Below are positions 36,387 to 44,782 of a stretch of 64,000 nucleotides of DNA, in pieces. How positions within the stretch are numbered: the stretch's first letter is position 1; every line of letters begins with the position of its first letter. The stretch is from contig JABFGK010000002.1 of assembly GCA_013112555.1 (NCBI GenBank), positions 620,001-684,000 on the forward strand, written 5' to 3'. The stretch is from Planctomycetota bacterium (GTDB taxonomy: Bacteria > Planctomycetota > Phycisphaerae > Phycisphaerales > UBA5793). Under the pieces are notes generated by a model. That model was not told the origin of the DNA and made no database searches. It saw nothing but the letters and a program-made list of their open reading frames with translations. A program made the translations under genes and the position numbers.

Positions 36387-38168
36387 ATGGGTGACAAGCA
36401 ACGGCTCAGGCTTGTCGTTGTCAATGAAGTGATCGGTCAGAATACCCCCGAATGGGATGCTCTGGCCCGCCACTTCGACTTGCTATCGGTCTCACCGGAC
36501 CGACTTGCCTCAGCCGTGAGCCCGGCTGCCAAGGGCGAGCCGACACCCCCCACCCTCATCCTGGGCGACCCACAGACCTGGCAGAACCCTGCTGCCACAC
36601 CAGGGACTGCCAGGGACGACTACGGGGCCATCCTCGATGCCATGACCGAAGGCGTCTGCCTGTGCGATACCGACGGCAGCCTGCTCTGGGGCAATCCACA
36701 CTATCTGTCAATGCCGGAAATCGTCCGCCGGCGTGTCGAGCGTGGCTGTGCCGATGCTGCACGCTACTACAGCCAGCAGGCACCCGAATCGCTCCCACGA
36801 GGCAAAAAACTTGAGTTCCAGGCCGGCGAGGACGGCTTCTACGAAATGATCGTCTCGCCGATCATGCCGGCTGCTCAGCCCGATGCACACGCTGATACAG
36901 CCACCCCAGGCATCGCGAAACTGACTGCCATCGTCTGGGATAACAGTTACGGGCAGCGCCTCCAGCAGAAACTCGATGCCATCGACCGTGCCGGCAGCGA
37001 ACTGGTCCGCATCGAAGCCGAGGCCGTCTCGAGCCTCAACGCTGCCCAGCGACTGAAACTGCTCGAAGACAAAATCATCAAGTACTCACGCGACCTGATG
37101 CACTTCGATCACTTCAACGTCTTCCTGCTGGACCGCAAAACCAAGCGGCTGCAACCCCTCATGCTCGTCGGCATGCCCTCCAAAGTCGCCACCTACGAAT
37201 TATTCGCATCAACCACCGGCAACGGGATTTGCGGGTACGTCGCCGCCACCGGCAAGAGTTACATCTGCCACGATGTCCAGAACGACTCACGATACCTCGC
37301 CGGGCTCGACAAGGCCGCCAGCTCGCTCAGCGTCCCCTTGAGACTCCAGAGCCAGTTGATCGGCGTGTTCAACGTCGAATCGAGACGGCCCGGGTCGTTC
37401 TCAGAGGACGATCGACAGTTTGCCGAGATCTTCGGCCGCTACATCGCCCTTGCCTTGAACATCCTCGATCTCCTGATCGTGGAACGGTGCACCACGAGCG
37501 GCACCGTGGCCGTCAACGTCATCGGCGAAATCAGCCAGCCGCTCACCGACATCGCCCTCGAAGCCGACCGGCTCCAGCAAACACTGGCCGACAACCCGGA
37601 TGCCCTGCGCCACGTCGAACGGATCATCAATCTCGTCGAGACGGTCAAACAGAACGCCCAGGAGGCTGCCAAAGGCCCCCGAGGAATCCTCGGCATCCAG
37701 GAAGCCATGGAATCCTCCGAAATTGACCCCCTGCTCGAACACAAACGCGTCCTCGTTGCCGATGATGAGCCCAACATTCTCGAAACGATCGACAAAGTCC
37801 TCACCGCACGCGGATGCCGCGTCACCATCTGCAGTAACGGGAGCGCTGCCATCGAGGCACTTGAGGCAGCCGGCGATGACCAGTACGGCCTGGTCCTGTC
37901 AGACATCAGCATGTCAGACCGGAACGGCTACGAAGTGTTCGCTGCTGCCAAAGAAGTCGACCCGAAATTACCGGTCATTCTCATGACCGGCTTCGGCTAT
38001 GACCCCCACCATTCAATCGTGCGGGCCAGCCAGGAAGGACTGCAGTGCGTCCTGTTCAAACCCTTCCAAGTCGAGCACTTACTCGAAGAGGTGTCCAAGG
38101 CACTTGTCGAGCGCAAGACGCCGCCATCGTCCGGAAAAGCCGGCGACGGCAATACCAGCGCGTCATAA
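36387..38168 (+). CDS. PAS-GAF-receiver signalling protein lacking a kinase domain
   Basis: The ATG at 36387 is preferred because GGGGAAAGG precedes it. The 593-aa cytoplasmic protein has a PAS-like segment (about 70-150, YGAILDAMTEGVCLCDTDGSLLWGN) and a coiled coil. A GAF domain follows (about 245-370, HFNVFLLDRKTKRLQPLMLVG, ICGYVAATGKSYICHDVQND, SVPLRLQSQLIGVFNVES). A helical stretch comes next where a kinase His would sit but is absent (ISQPLTDIALEADRLQQTL). The C-terminal receiver (about 450-570) has acidic pair ADDEP, phospho-acceptor VLSDISM, ILMTGFG and LFKPF. With no output domain it probably signals by protein contact. No partner kinase is adjacent. Confidence 0.87.
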   Translation: MGDKQRLRLVVVNEVIGQNTPEWDALARHFDLLSVSPDRLASAVSPAAKGEPTPPTLILGDPQTWQNPAATPGTARDDYGAILDAMTEGVCLCDTDGSLLWGNPHYLSMPEIVRRRVERGCADAARYYSQQAPESLPRGKKLEFQAGEDGFYEMIVSPIMPAAQPDAHADTATPGIAKLTAIVWDNSYGQRLQQKLDAIDRAGSELVRIEAEAVSSLNAAQRLKLLEDKIIKYSRDLMHFDHFNVFLLDRKTKRLQPLMLVGMPSKVATYELFASTTGNGICGYVAATGKSYICHDVQNDSRYLAGLDKAASSLSVPLRLQSQLIGVFNVESRRPGSFSEDDRQFAEIFGRYIALALNILDLLIVERCTTSGTVAVNVIGEISQPLTDIALEADRLQQTLADNPDALRHVERIINLVETVKQNAQEAAKGPRGILGIQEAMESSEIDPLLEHKRVLVADDEPNILETIDKVLTARGCRVTICSNGSAAIEALEAAGDDQYGLVLSDISMSDRNGYEVFAAAKEVDPKLPVILMTGFGYDPHHSIVRASQEGLQCVLFKPFQVEHLLEEVSKALVERKTPPSSGKAGDGNTSAS

Positions 38169-38546
38169 CCATTCGCCCATCGCAGTCCCAGAAACACCAC
38201 CCCTCCATTTATTGGTGCCTACAAGTGGTCCATTCTGCCCGGGCCGTCCAGACGATCCCCCGCAGGCCGGAATTGTCCTCCTCGACTTGCATCGCACGAA
38301 TTCAATCCCGATCAATGACCCTGAGGGGAGAATCCGATCGGCAGGCTGCCGTGGCACCTGAGCCGGTACACGACTCTGCATGGGTGTGATGCCGAACATG
38401 CCACCGGCAGACCGATCGGATTCCACATGACAAACTCAGGGATTGGTACGCCGCTCGTACCTTGACCGAATGAAGCCGCTTGCTGCTGCACATGCACATG
38501 CGTCGGCTTGATTCGCGCCGTGCCATCGAGCCGGAGGGGGCTGTCT
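38169..38546. other. Intergenic region holding a long three-stem hairpin
   Basis: There is no gene here. Bases 38319-38441 can fold into one long structure. Stems are CCCTGAG/CTCAGGG (7 bp), GAATCCGATCGG/CCGATCGGATTC (12 bp) and CTGCCGTGGCA/TGCCACCGGCAG (11 bp with one bulge), with a loop of about 40 nt. It ends about 105 bases before the prepilin-like gene. It could be a structured leader, a small RNA or a MITE remnant. Confidence 0.6.
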
Positions 38547-39206
38547 ATGCATCTGTCTCATCGCCGAGGTTTTACGCTGATCGAACTGCTTGTCGTCATC
38601 AGCATCATTGCACTGCTGATCGGGATTCTATTGCCTGCCTTATCCAGCACGCGCGTCGCGGCTCGCACCGCCAAGTGCGCCTCGAACGTGAACCAACTCG
38701 GCAAACTTCACTTTGATCAGGTGCTGGACATCGACCGCTGGGCGCAGTCAGCCTACGACCTGCGCGGCGGCCGACTCGAAGACGTCGCCCCCGGGGCCGA
38801 AAGCGAATACAACGGCCGCAACTCCTTCAACTTCCTGAAGAACTCAAACTTGAGCGACTTTGCCCGCAAACTGAATCAACTCGAACAAAGCGTCCCGGGG
38901 CAGGTCCGACAGTGGACCATCCCCTGCCCGGAAGCCATCGAGCCCCGCGAACAAAGTTACGGCATGAGTTACCGCGCCTATCAGGCCCGGCCGGCCAATG
39001 TGATCCCACGCATGATCGTCTTTGCCTGCAGCCCCTATCGACTCATGGTGCGCGGCCGAGACCTGAACCCGCGACACCGGGACCGGGTCAATTTCATGTA
39101 TGGTGACTCACATGTCGATGCCGGCAACGAAGACCGAATTGATGACGACGACCTGTTCCGCCATACGACCCGTCTGCCGCCGATCCCGGCTGAGTATGAC
39201 GAATAG
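38547..39206 (+). CDS. Prepilin-type N-terminal methylation protein (DUF1559-like pseudopilin)
   Basis: The start at ATG 38547 is supported by GGAGGGGG eight bases upstream. The leader MHLSHRRG is followed by the prepilin peptidase site G-FTLIE and a 20-residue hydrophobic helix ([20 protein letters not shown]). Mature pseudopilins of this kind are assembled or anchored by type II secretion/type IV pilus-like machinery. The 219-aa product keeps the [17 protein letters not shown] segment and the H-X9-DG-type ending ([14 protein letters not shown]) seen in planctomycete families. No peptidase or secretion ATPase lies nearby. Confidence 0.9.
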   Translation: MHLSHRRGFTLIELLVVISIIALLIGILLPALSSTRVAARTAKCASNVNQLGKLHFDQVLDIDRWAQSAYDLRGGRLEDVAPGAESEYNGRNSFNFLKNSNLSDFARKLNQLEQSVPGQVRQWTIPCPEAIEPREQSYGMSYRAYQARPANVIPRMIVFACSPYRLMVRGRDLNPRHRDRVNFMYGDSHVDAGNEDRIDDDDLFRHTTRLPPIPAEYDE

Positions 39207-39366
39207 GACGCAACAAGTGACGTGGGCTTTGCGGGTGAGATGCCTGCCCCACTGACTGAGGTGGATGGAACAAACGAATGTTTCACGGTTGAGAGGAGAG
39301 ATCCAACGCGAGCATCCCGGGGGATCGCATGTGCTTGGAGGCGACTGTGCAGTCAGAACGAGACAA

Positions 39367-40116
39367 TCAACCGCGCGTCTGATTGTCTTCGGTGAGCACG
39401 GATACCGGGATGAGGTCCGATTGGCCGATGGTCTGCGGCAAATCATCCAGCCGAATGGACTGCTCGACCGTGAACATTCCCACCTCAGTTCTCCGCAGCC
39501 CCGTCAGATACCCCCCGACTCCCAACGCTGCACCAATATCACGGGCCAGGCTCCGGATGTACGTGCCCTTGCCGCACCGAACATCAAGCGTCAGCGCCGG
39601 CCAGGCATACTGCACAATCTCAATCGAGTGAATCACCACCGGCCGGGCCTTGAGTTCGGGCGGTTTTCCCTGGCGTGCTAACTTGTACGCCCGTTTCCCA
39701 TCAATCTGCATCGCAGAAAACACCGGCGGCCGCTGCATTATCCCGCCGATAAAGCGAGCAGCCAGCAGTTCACGGATCGCCTCTCGGTCAGGGGGGGGAC
39801 CGGCCGGTTCGATCGGCGTCAGATCACCTTCAAGATCCTCGGTCGTCGAGGTTGCATCAAGGGCGATGTCCGTCATATACCGCTTGGGCATGTCGTGGAT
39901 ACGAGGCACGCACCGAGTCGCCTGCCGGCCGAGACACATCACCAGCACCCCGGTCGCAAGTGGATCGAGTGTCCCGGCATGTCCCGTCCTGGGCTTGCCG
40001 GCCCGCCAGCGCACCGCCTTGACGACCCCCATCGACGAGATCCCCAACGGCTTGTCCACAACAAGGAAGCCGCAGGGCAATGGGTCCGGGCTCGGATTGT
40101 CGGTTCCTGTCATCAT
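39367..40116 (-). CDS. truB: tRNA pseudouridine(55) synthase TruB
   Basis: TruB makes pseudouridine 55 in the T-arm of tRNAs. The ORF track's first 54 codons lie in non-coding sequence, so the start is put at the paired ATGs 40116/40113 (MMTGTDNPS). The 249-aa product shows GFLVVDKPLGISSMGVV, the catalytic-Asp motif TGHAGTLDPLATGVLVMCLG, the KRYMTDIALDATSTTEDLEG strand, QRPPVFSAMQIDGKRAYKLARQG and the CGKGTYIRSLARDIGAALG motif. A tRNA gene lies just upstream on the other strand. Confidence 0.95.
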   Translation of the reverse strand: MMTGTDNPSPDPLPCGFLVVDKPLGISSMGVVKAVRWRAGKPRTGHAGTLDPLATGVLVMCLGRQATRCVPRIHDMPKRYMTDIALDATSTTEDLEGDLTPIEPAGPPPDREAIRELLAARFIGGIMQRPPVFSAMQIDGKRAYKLARQGKPPELKARPVVIHSIEIVQYAWPALTLDVRCGKGTYIRSLARDIGAALGVGGYLTGLRRTEVGMFTVEQSIRLDDLPQTIGQSDLIPVSVLTEDNQTRG

Positions 40117-40248
40117 GGTTTTCGAGACGATGGTAGGGATGCATACGGGGTCACAGGGGGGGAAACGGCCTGTTTTGTTGCCGTGTGGCATAGTGGGGCT
40201 ACACTCCGGGCAATAGCCGGCACGATCATGTGTCTCAGGCCCCTTTTT

Positions 40249-40335
40249 GGAGAGGTGACCGAGCGGCTGAAGGTGCACGACTGGAAATCGTGTGTGCGCG
40301 AAAGCGTACCGTGGGTTCGAATCCCACCCTCTCCG
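40249..40335 (+). tRNA. tRNA-Ser (anticodon GGA)
   Basis: An 87-nt class II tRNA. Acceptor arm GGAGAGG (40249-40255) pairs with CCTCTCC (40328-40334). The anticodon stem CACGA/TCGTG encloses CTGGAAA, giving anticodon GGA. A long variable arm (GTGCGCGAAAGCGTAC) identifies a serine tRNA. The T-arm is GTGGGTTCGAATCCCAC. CCA is not encoded. The 3' end is duplicated downstream, which marks it as an integration site. Confidence 0.97.
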
Positions 40336-40460
40336 TTATCGCGATTCACAATCGACTCCCCATGGGATTCGAGCACACAGTGGACCATGCGCAGCATGAG
40401 ACACGACGTGGGTGCGACGCCGAAGGCGCCGTGACCACGAATCCCACCCTCTCCGTTATC
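40318..40460 (+). repeat. Direct repeat of the tRNA-Ser 3' end (att-site scar)
   Basis: The 23-mer beginning CGAATCCCACCCTCTCCG and ending TTATC is present at 40318-40340, inside the tRNA gene and just past it, and again at 40438-40460. Integrases that use tRNA genes leave exactly such a copy. Only 97 bp now lie between the copies and no integrase gene is visible, so this is a scar or a nested att site. Confidence 0.8.
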
Positions 40461-42185
40461 CCTAGAGTTGGTGTTTCTGAGCCACTGCCTTGTGAGCAGT
40501 GGTGTCCGCTGCGCCAGCGATTTGGCCTTGACGGGATGGGCGGATCGAGTTACATTGATAGTGTGATATTGCGGGATAAAGACGCCAGCACCGGGTGGAC
40601 CTCGCAGGCAGACGCTCTGGACGAGGTACGCTATTACTGCCAGAACTGGCGGGCGGACGTGTCCGCAATAGTCACCTCAGGGGGCTATATGGTCGAATGG
40701 ACCAAGTACTCGCCGTACGGCATCCCCTTCGGGCTGCCGGGAGCCGATACCGACTCTGACGGCGACTGCGACGCCACCGACATCACCCAAATCCAGACCT
40801 GGATCGACGGCTCGTCCTACGACGTGCGCGGCGACGTGGATCTCGACGGCGACGTGGACTCGACCGACAAGTCGATCGCCCAAAGCAACTATCAGGGCAC
40901 GACCAGCGGCTGGAACGACCTCACCGCCATCGGCAATCGCACAGGTTACGCCGGATACGAGTGGGACGGTGTGGTCAGCATGTACCACGTTCGCCACCGA
41001 GTTCTGAACCCCGTGCTGGGACGATGGACCCGAAGAGATCCGCTGGGTTTCACAGGTGGTTTGAATATGTACACGTACAGCGCCGGTGTGATATGGAGGA
41101 ATGATCCCATGGGGCTCCTCTCGAATTCACAAGCTTACACGTGCAGCGCATGCTATATCGAGTTCAACACAGAACCTCTCAAGTGCAGTTCAGGAAAGTG
41201 CTCCAATCCGGCCACTGGTGGTGGGGCGCTCACAAGACTGACCTCAGAATGGGATTGTCAAGCCGATTGCGAAGACAGATGGCCTGATGACCCTGCCAAG
41301 CAAAACGCGTGCAAAGGTGGCTGCGATGTCGGCGGCGGTTCCCACACGTGCAGCGCCGGATGCACAGAGCTATACGAATCGGGATCAGAATCATGGAGTG
41401 CATGTGTCATGTCATGTAGGCGTGTGCGTAAAGGAGGAGAGGTAGACTACGGAACCTGTGACATTAACAAAACGAATTGCGAAGCGAATTGTGAGAGCCA
41501 AGTCTCCCAATGTAAGTCAGAAGAAGGAGACCAAATCATTATGGGTGCGAGCGGAGGTGTCATAGGCGTTACAGGAGGAATCCTCCTTTTCTGTGGCCCC
41601 CCCGGGTGGATCATAGGGGGTTGTCTTGCGGCTGGAGGGATCATCATCGAGTGTAGCATTCCGGTTGTCAATACCCAACAGAACAAGGACTGTGATGCCT
41701 GTGGCGACCGATGCAACAACTACTGCAATTGTCAATATGAGGTGTGCATAGGCGAGCGTGCCTCTGACAGTTGCAAGTTTCGAGCAGGCTGTGGGCTTAC
41801 CAAACCGCCATTTTGGACGATCGCGTTATGGCATAATGCCGAGATTCCTCAAATCGGCAGAGCACTCTCAGCGGCGACAGGACAAGGAGTGGACCTGAGT
41901 TGGAATCTGCGGTGTTGCCGCATTATCCATATTGGCTGTCACCAGGGAGGAGCAATTGTGGCTGTACTCCGAACTAAGCCATACCATCACATTGCTTTAT
42001 CGTTTGAGTCTCTCAAGAGCTCACACGCCTCGTATGCGTGCACACATTCTGCCACGACGCCCATAGGCCGGAGCATTCTGATGAATTGTTTCATTTTCAC
42101 ATGTAGGTGTGTGCGAGTCTGGTCAACGGTATCTGTGCTTGCACAAGATAGCAGATGCAACTCGAGTATTTCTCGCAATAGATAG
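40461..42185 (+). pseudogene. 5'-truncated RHS protein with dockerin-like insert and Cys-rich C-terminal tip
   Basis: The open frame after the att repeat starts abruptly in RHS sequence (YIDSVILRDKD, LDEVRYYCQNWRADVSAIV, MVEWTKYSPYGIPFGLPG). No N-terminal RHS repeats are present. ATG 40536 is the first usable start. Two dockerin-like Asp repeats follow (DTDSDGDCDATDITQIQTWI, GDVDLDGDVDSTDKSIAQ). Then comes the RHS-associated core (HRVLNPVLGRWTRRDPLGFTGGLNMYTYSAGVIWRNDPMGL). After that border the tip is unrelated, about 350 residues, with over thirty cysteines and a Gly-rich hydrophobic stretch (IIMGASGGVIGVTGGILLFC). RHS tips are usually toxins. The locus is probably a displaced tip rather than an intact gene. 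Confidence 0.8.
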
Positions 42186-42214
42186 ACTCAAGCACTCGCA
42201 CACGGTGATATCAG

Positions 42215-42589
42215 ATGCCAAATCGTATGAAGCGCTGCCCTTCAAAGTCGACATTTAGACTCGCTCAAGGTGTTCTGATAATTGAGCATGTAGTCTTTAC
42301 ACTGATAGTCTTGTGGCGTGGAATCGGTGGATATGAAAGAATGGTTACTTGGCCTATTGTTGCCTACCACGCCTTGGCGATGACAGCTTGTATTGTGCTG
42401 TATTTTGTGCTGGTAATAAGGATTCGTAGGGCACTGTGCAAGTATTCATACATGATGTGCGTGCAATGCTGGTATCCGTTGTATGGCCTATGTGAGCAAG
42501 GTCGTTGCCCTGAATGCGGGCGGCACTACACCCGCGGCGAAGTAGTGACGTACTGGAGGAGACGGTTTTTTGTTCGGGAACTTGATTGA
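42215..42589 (+). CDS. Small membrane protein with C-terminal zinc ribbon, possible immunity partner
   Basis: The 124-aa product has two hydrophobic segments (LIIEHVVFTLIVLWRGIGG and IVAYHALAMTACIVLYFVLVI). A zinc ribbon follows, MCVQCWYPLYGLCEQGRCPECGRHY (C-x2-C...C-x2-C), like the ribbons in the three modules at 49629-52570. It follows the RHS tip by 29 bases on the same strand, the usual place for an immunity gene. That role is inferred from position only. Its lower GC matches the tip region. Confidence 0.6.
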   Translation: MPNRMKRCPSKSTFRLAQGVLIIEHVVFTLIVLWRGIGGYERMVTWPIVAYHALAMTACIVLYFVLVIRIRRALCKYSYMMCVQCWYPLYGLCEQGRCPECGRHYTRGEVVTYWRRRFFVRELD

Positions 42590-42751
42590 TTAGCCCACTT
42601 ATGGGCATTTACCGGGGCTATAAGCAAAAGTTGTGGATGGAGGCGTGAATGAAAACGGCGGCATACTCTGGGTTTGTTGTAGTTGCTGCTGCAAACCCCC
42701 CAGCGGCCCACGCGGGCCCGGAGTACACCACCATGACAGAGACTATGACCG

Positions 42752-42953
42752 TGGCCTGCTCCCTGAAAACTGATCCAGCCGTTGTGAGAGTCCCGATGAC
42801 CTCTCTTCGAGCCTGAGCCTCAGAGCCGAAGGCCGGCAGAGGTCAGATGAAGAGTCTCATAGACAATGAAGCGCAAACGACACAGCCCGGAACAGATCAT
42901 TACCAAGTTGCGTGAGGCTGACGCGATGCTGGCCACGGGAGCGACGATCGCCC
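42752..42953 (+). mobile_element. IS3-family left-end remnant
   Basis: TGGCCTGCTCCCTGAAAACTG (42752 onward) followed by the start of orfA at 42866 (MKRKRHSPEQIITKLREADAML) is typical of the left end of an IS3-family element. The element is cut off at about 42946-42953, where RHS sequence takes over. No right end or orfB is present nearby. Confidence 0.65.
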
Positions 42954-43363
42954 AGAGCAACTACCAAGGCACCACCAGCGGTTGGAACGATCTCACCGCC
43001 ATCGGCAACCGCAAGGGCTATGCCGGCTATGAATGGGACGGTGTGGTGAGCCTATACCACGTACGGAATCGCGTGCTGCACCCGGTCCTGGGACGATGGA
43101 CACGAAGATATCCACCCGGGTATTCAGTTCGTGGATACTTTGGCAAACAAAAAGTGGAGTGTGGACTCTGCTGGAAAGAGGGAGGTGGCCTCGCTCCAAC
43201 CATTGACTGTTCAGTGGGTTTTGGGGGTAGTATACGCCCCGGCCCCTTCGGAAAGGGCGGCAAGGGCAGCAAGGGCCTGATGCACGGCGATGTCGGCGGC
43301 ACTGTCTGCTTAAAGTGCACGAGGCGTCTCTGTCCTTCTGACGGGAACTACTATTATGTATGA
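42866..43363 (+). pseudogene. Chimera of IS3 OrfA N-terminus and RHS core with a second short tip
   Basis: The first 28 residues match IS3 OrfA (MKRKRHSPEQIITKLREADA...). From TIAQSNYQGTTSGWNDLTAIGN the protein is RHS core, nearly the same as residues encoded at 40874-41035. At the join both parents share GATCGCCCA, so a short-homology recombination is likely. After GRWTRRYPPGY the sequence diverges into an 80-residue tip with four clustered Cys (VECGLCWKEGG, VCLKCTRRLC). It is an open frame that could use the OrfA start, but a functional protein is doubtful. Confidence 0.75.
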
Positions 43364-43567
43364 TCGATGCCTGACTTCTGCCATTGTGTGAGCCAACTTA
43401 GCGACGGATAGTTGTGGGCATGTGAGTATTTGTATCACGCGCATGGGCCGCCGTGAAAGCATTCGGCCGTCCCTTTGGCGCACTAACAGGCACAAAGGTG
43501 AGTCTCCACATCTCCAGTATCTAAACGGCAGAGTGAGCTAAACGCAGCGTGATGGATATTATCTTAC

Positions 43568-44341
43568 ATGTGTAGAACGGAAACGTCTTCAGTTGCGCCG
43601 TGTATCGTGATATATGCTGGTGGTCTTGCCATCGTACTTCTTGCAAGTATTAGCGGGGCTATTTCCATATATGAGTGCATCTCATTCCGCATGCATGCGT
43701 CCATCACCACGGCCACGGTAATTGTGTCTGAGGTTAGGCTAGAGGCACAGCACGTCGCAGGTGTTGAGGTGCCGTACGTTCTATACAAGTATCGTGATCC
43801 AACTTCAGGTCGTCTGCTGAACAGTAGTACCTACGCCTTACAGGGCAACTTCACCCCTCATGGAAGTGCGAGGGAGATAGTGAGTACATTCCGAGCGGGT
43901 ATGGATACTCAGTTGTACATCGACACTCGACATCCATCACGCTCAAGCCTGGTTAAACCGAGCATCAATGGCCCCGCATACGTGAAAGTATGTTTCGGTC
44001 TGTTTATTGGCGTTCTATTGCTATTGGGGATAATGCGGGCAGCGCTCTCAGCCATGGTACGTTACAGTTCTCTTGAAAGGGCGCGCAGACCATCCACAAA
44101 TGTCGATCGCTATCATGTTATTGGTCTCATGGCTGGGTGGGTGTCGGCTGGACTCATACCCACCGTCGCTTATGTGTGTGAAGCGGAGCAGGCTGCGCGT
44201 TCACTGATCGCAGAGGTATCCTTGGCCGCGTACGGTGGAAGCATAGTCCTTCTCGCTGGACTGTGTGCGATCGGGGTGAGGCTACAGGCGACCACTCGTC
44301 GTGGTCAGAGGGCTAGCAGCAGTGACCTAACAGACCTCTAA
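43568..44341 (+). CDS. DUF3592-like membrane protein, possible immunity partner of second RHS tip
   Basis: The 257-aa protein has a first helix (IVIYAGGLAIVLLASISGAISIY) and an extracytoplasmic domain of the DUF3592 type. That type shows TATVIVSEVRLE, VPYVLYKYRDPTSGRLLNSSTY and a G-x-x-x-x-LYIDTRHPSRSSL motif matching the VYYDP-x3-S-x-L pattern. Three more helices follow (VCFGLFIGVLLLLGIMRAAL, VIGLMAGWVSAGLIPTVAYV, GGSIVLLAGLCAIGVRL). It lies 204 bases behind the chimeric RHS gene on the same strand. Immunity to a tip toxin is a position-based guess. Confidence 0.65.
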   Translation: MCRTETSSVAPCIVIYAGGLAIVLLASISGAISIYECISFRMHASITTATVIVSEVRLEAQHVAGVEVPYVLYKYRDPTSGRLLNSSTYALQGNFTPHGSAREIVSTFRAGMDTQLYIDTRHPSRSSLVKPSINGPAYVKVCFGLFIGVLLLLGIMRAALSAMVRYSSLERARRPSTNVDRYHVIGLMAGWVSAGLIPTVAYVCEAEQAARSLIAEVSLAAYGGSIVLLAGLCAIGVRLQATTRRGQRASSSDLTDL

Positions 44342-44782
44342 GCAACTGCTCAGTACCACATGTTGTATCTTCTCTGCGCTGGGTGTTCTCCGGCTAGAAT
44401 CGTTTTCGTGGGCCCCGGCTCTACCGGGGGGATGGTTCCAACGGAACCATGACACACCAATCACGAATCACTGCCGCTCCGTTGCTTTCCCACCATTCGC
44501 AGCCGGTTCGCCAATCTCCCGATTGGCACTCCCCCGCCGTCATTCCCGCGCACACGGGAATCCATCCGCTCCTCATCCGCCCCCCCCCCGCCACCACCGG
44601 TGGCGGCTTTGTGAGCCCCCGGCTTTGCCGGGGGTGATGCGTTCTCGCACCGGGAATGACCCATTGCCTCAAAGCGGCAAACTGGAAGTAGCCAAAGAGT
44701 TGGAGCACGTCGCGCCCACGCGATGAGCGCACCCTCTGGCAAAGCGGCCAGGATTAAATCAACAACCCAGTACGCCACCGTA
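44342..44782. repeat. REP-like repeat field at the end of the RHS locus
   Basis: No gene is supported. Members seen: GGCCCCGGCTCTACCGGGGG (44411), GGTTCCAACGGAACC (44433), ATTCCCGCGCACACGGGAAT (44542), CCGCCACCACCGGTGGCGG (44588) and CCCCCGGCTTTGCCGGGGG (44619). GC returns to the host level here. Confidence 0.75.

Noticed and set aside
40117-40278. 54-residue N-terminal extension of truB
   Set aside because: It overlaps the tRNA gene on the other strand and precedes the normal TruB N-terminus.
40230-40460. N-terminal part of the 651-aa ORF track entry at 40230
   Set aside because: It translates the tRNA-Ser gene and the att repeats; coding similarity starts only after 40460.
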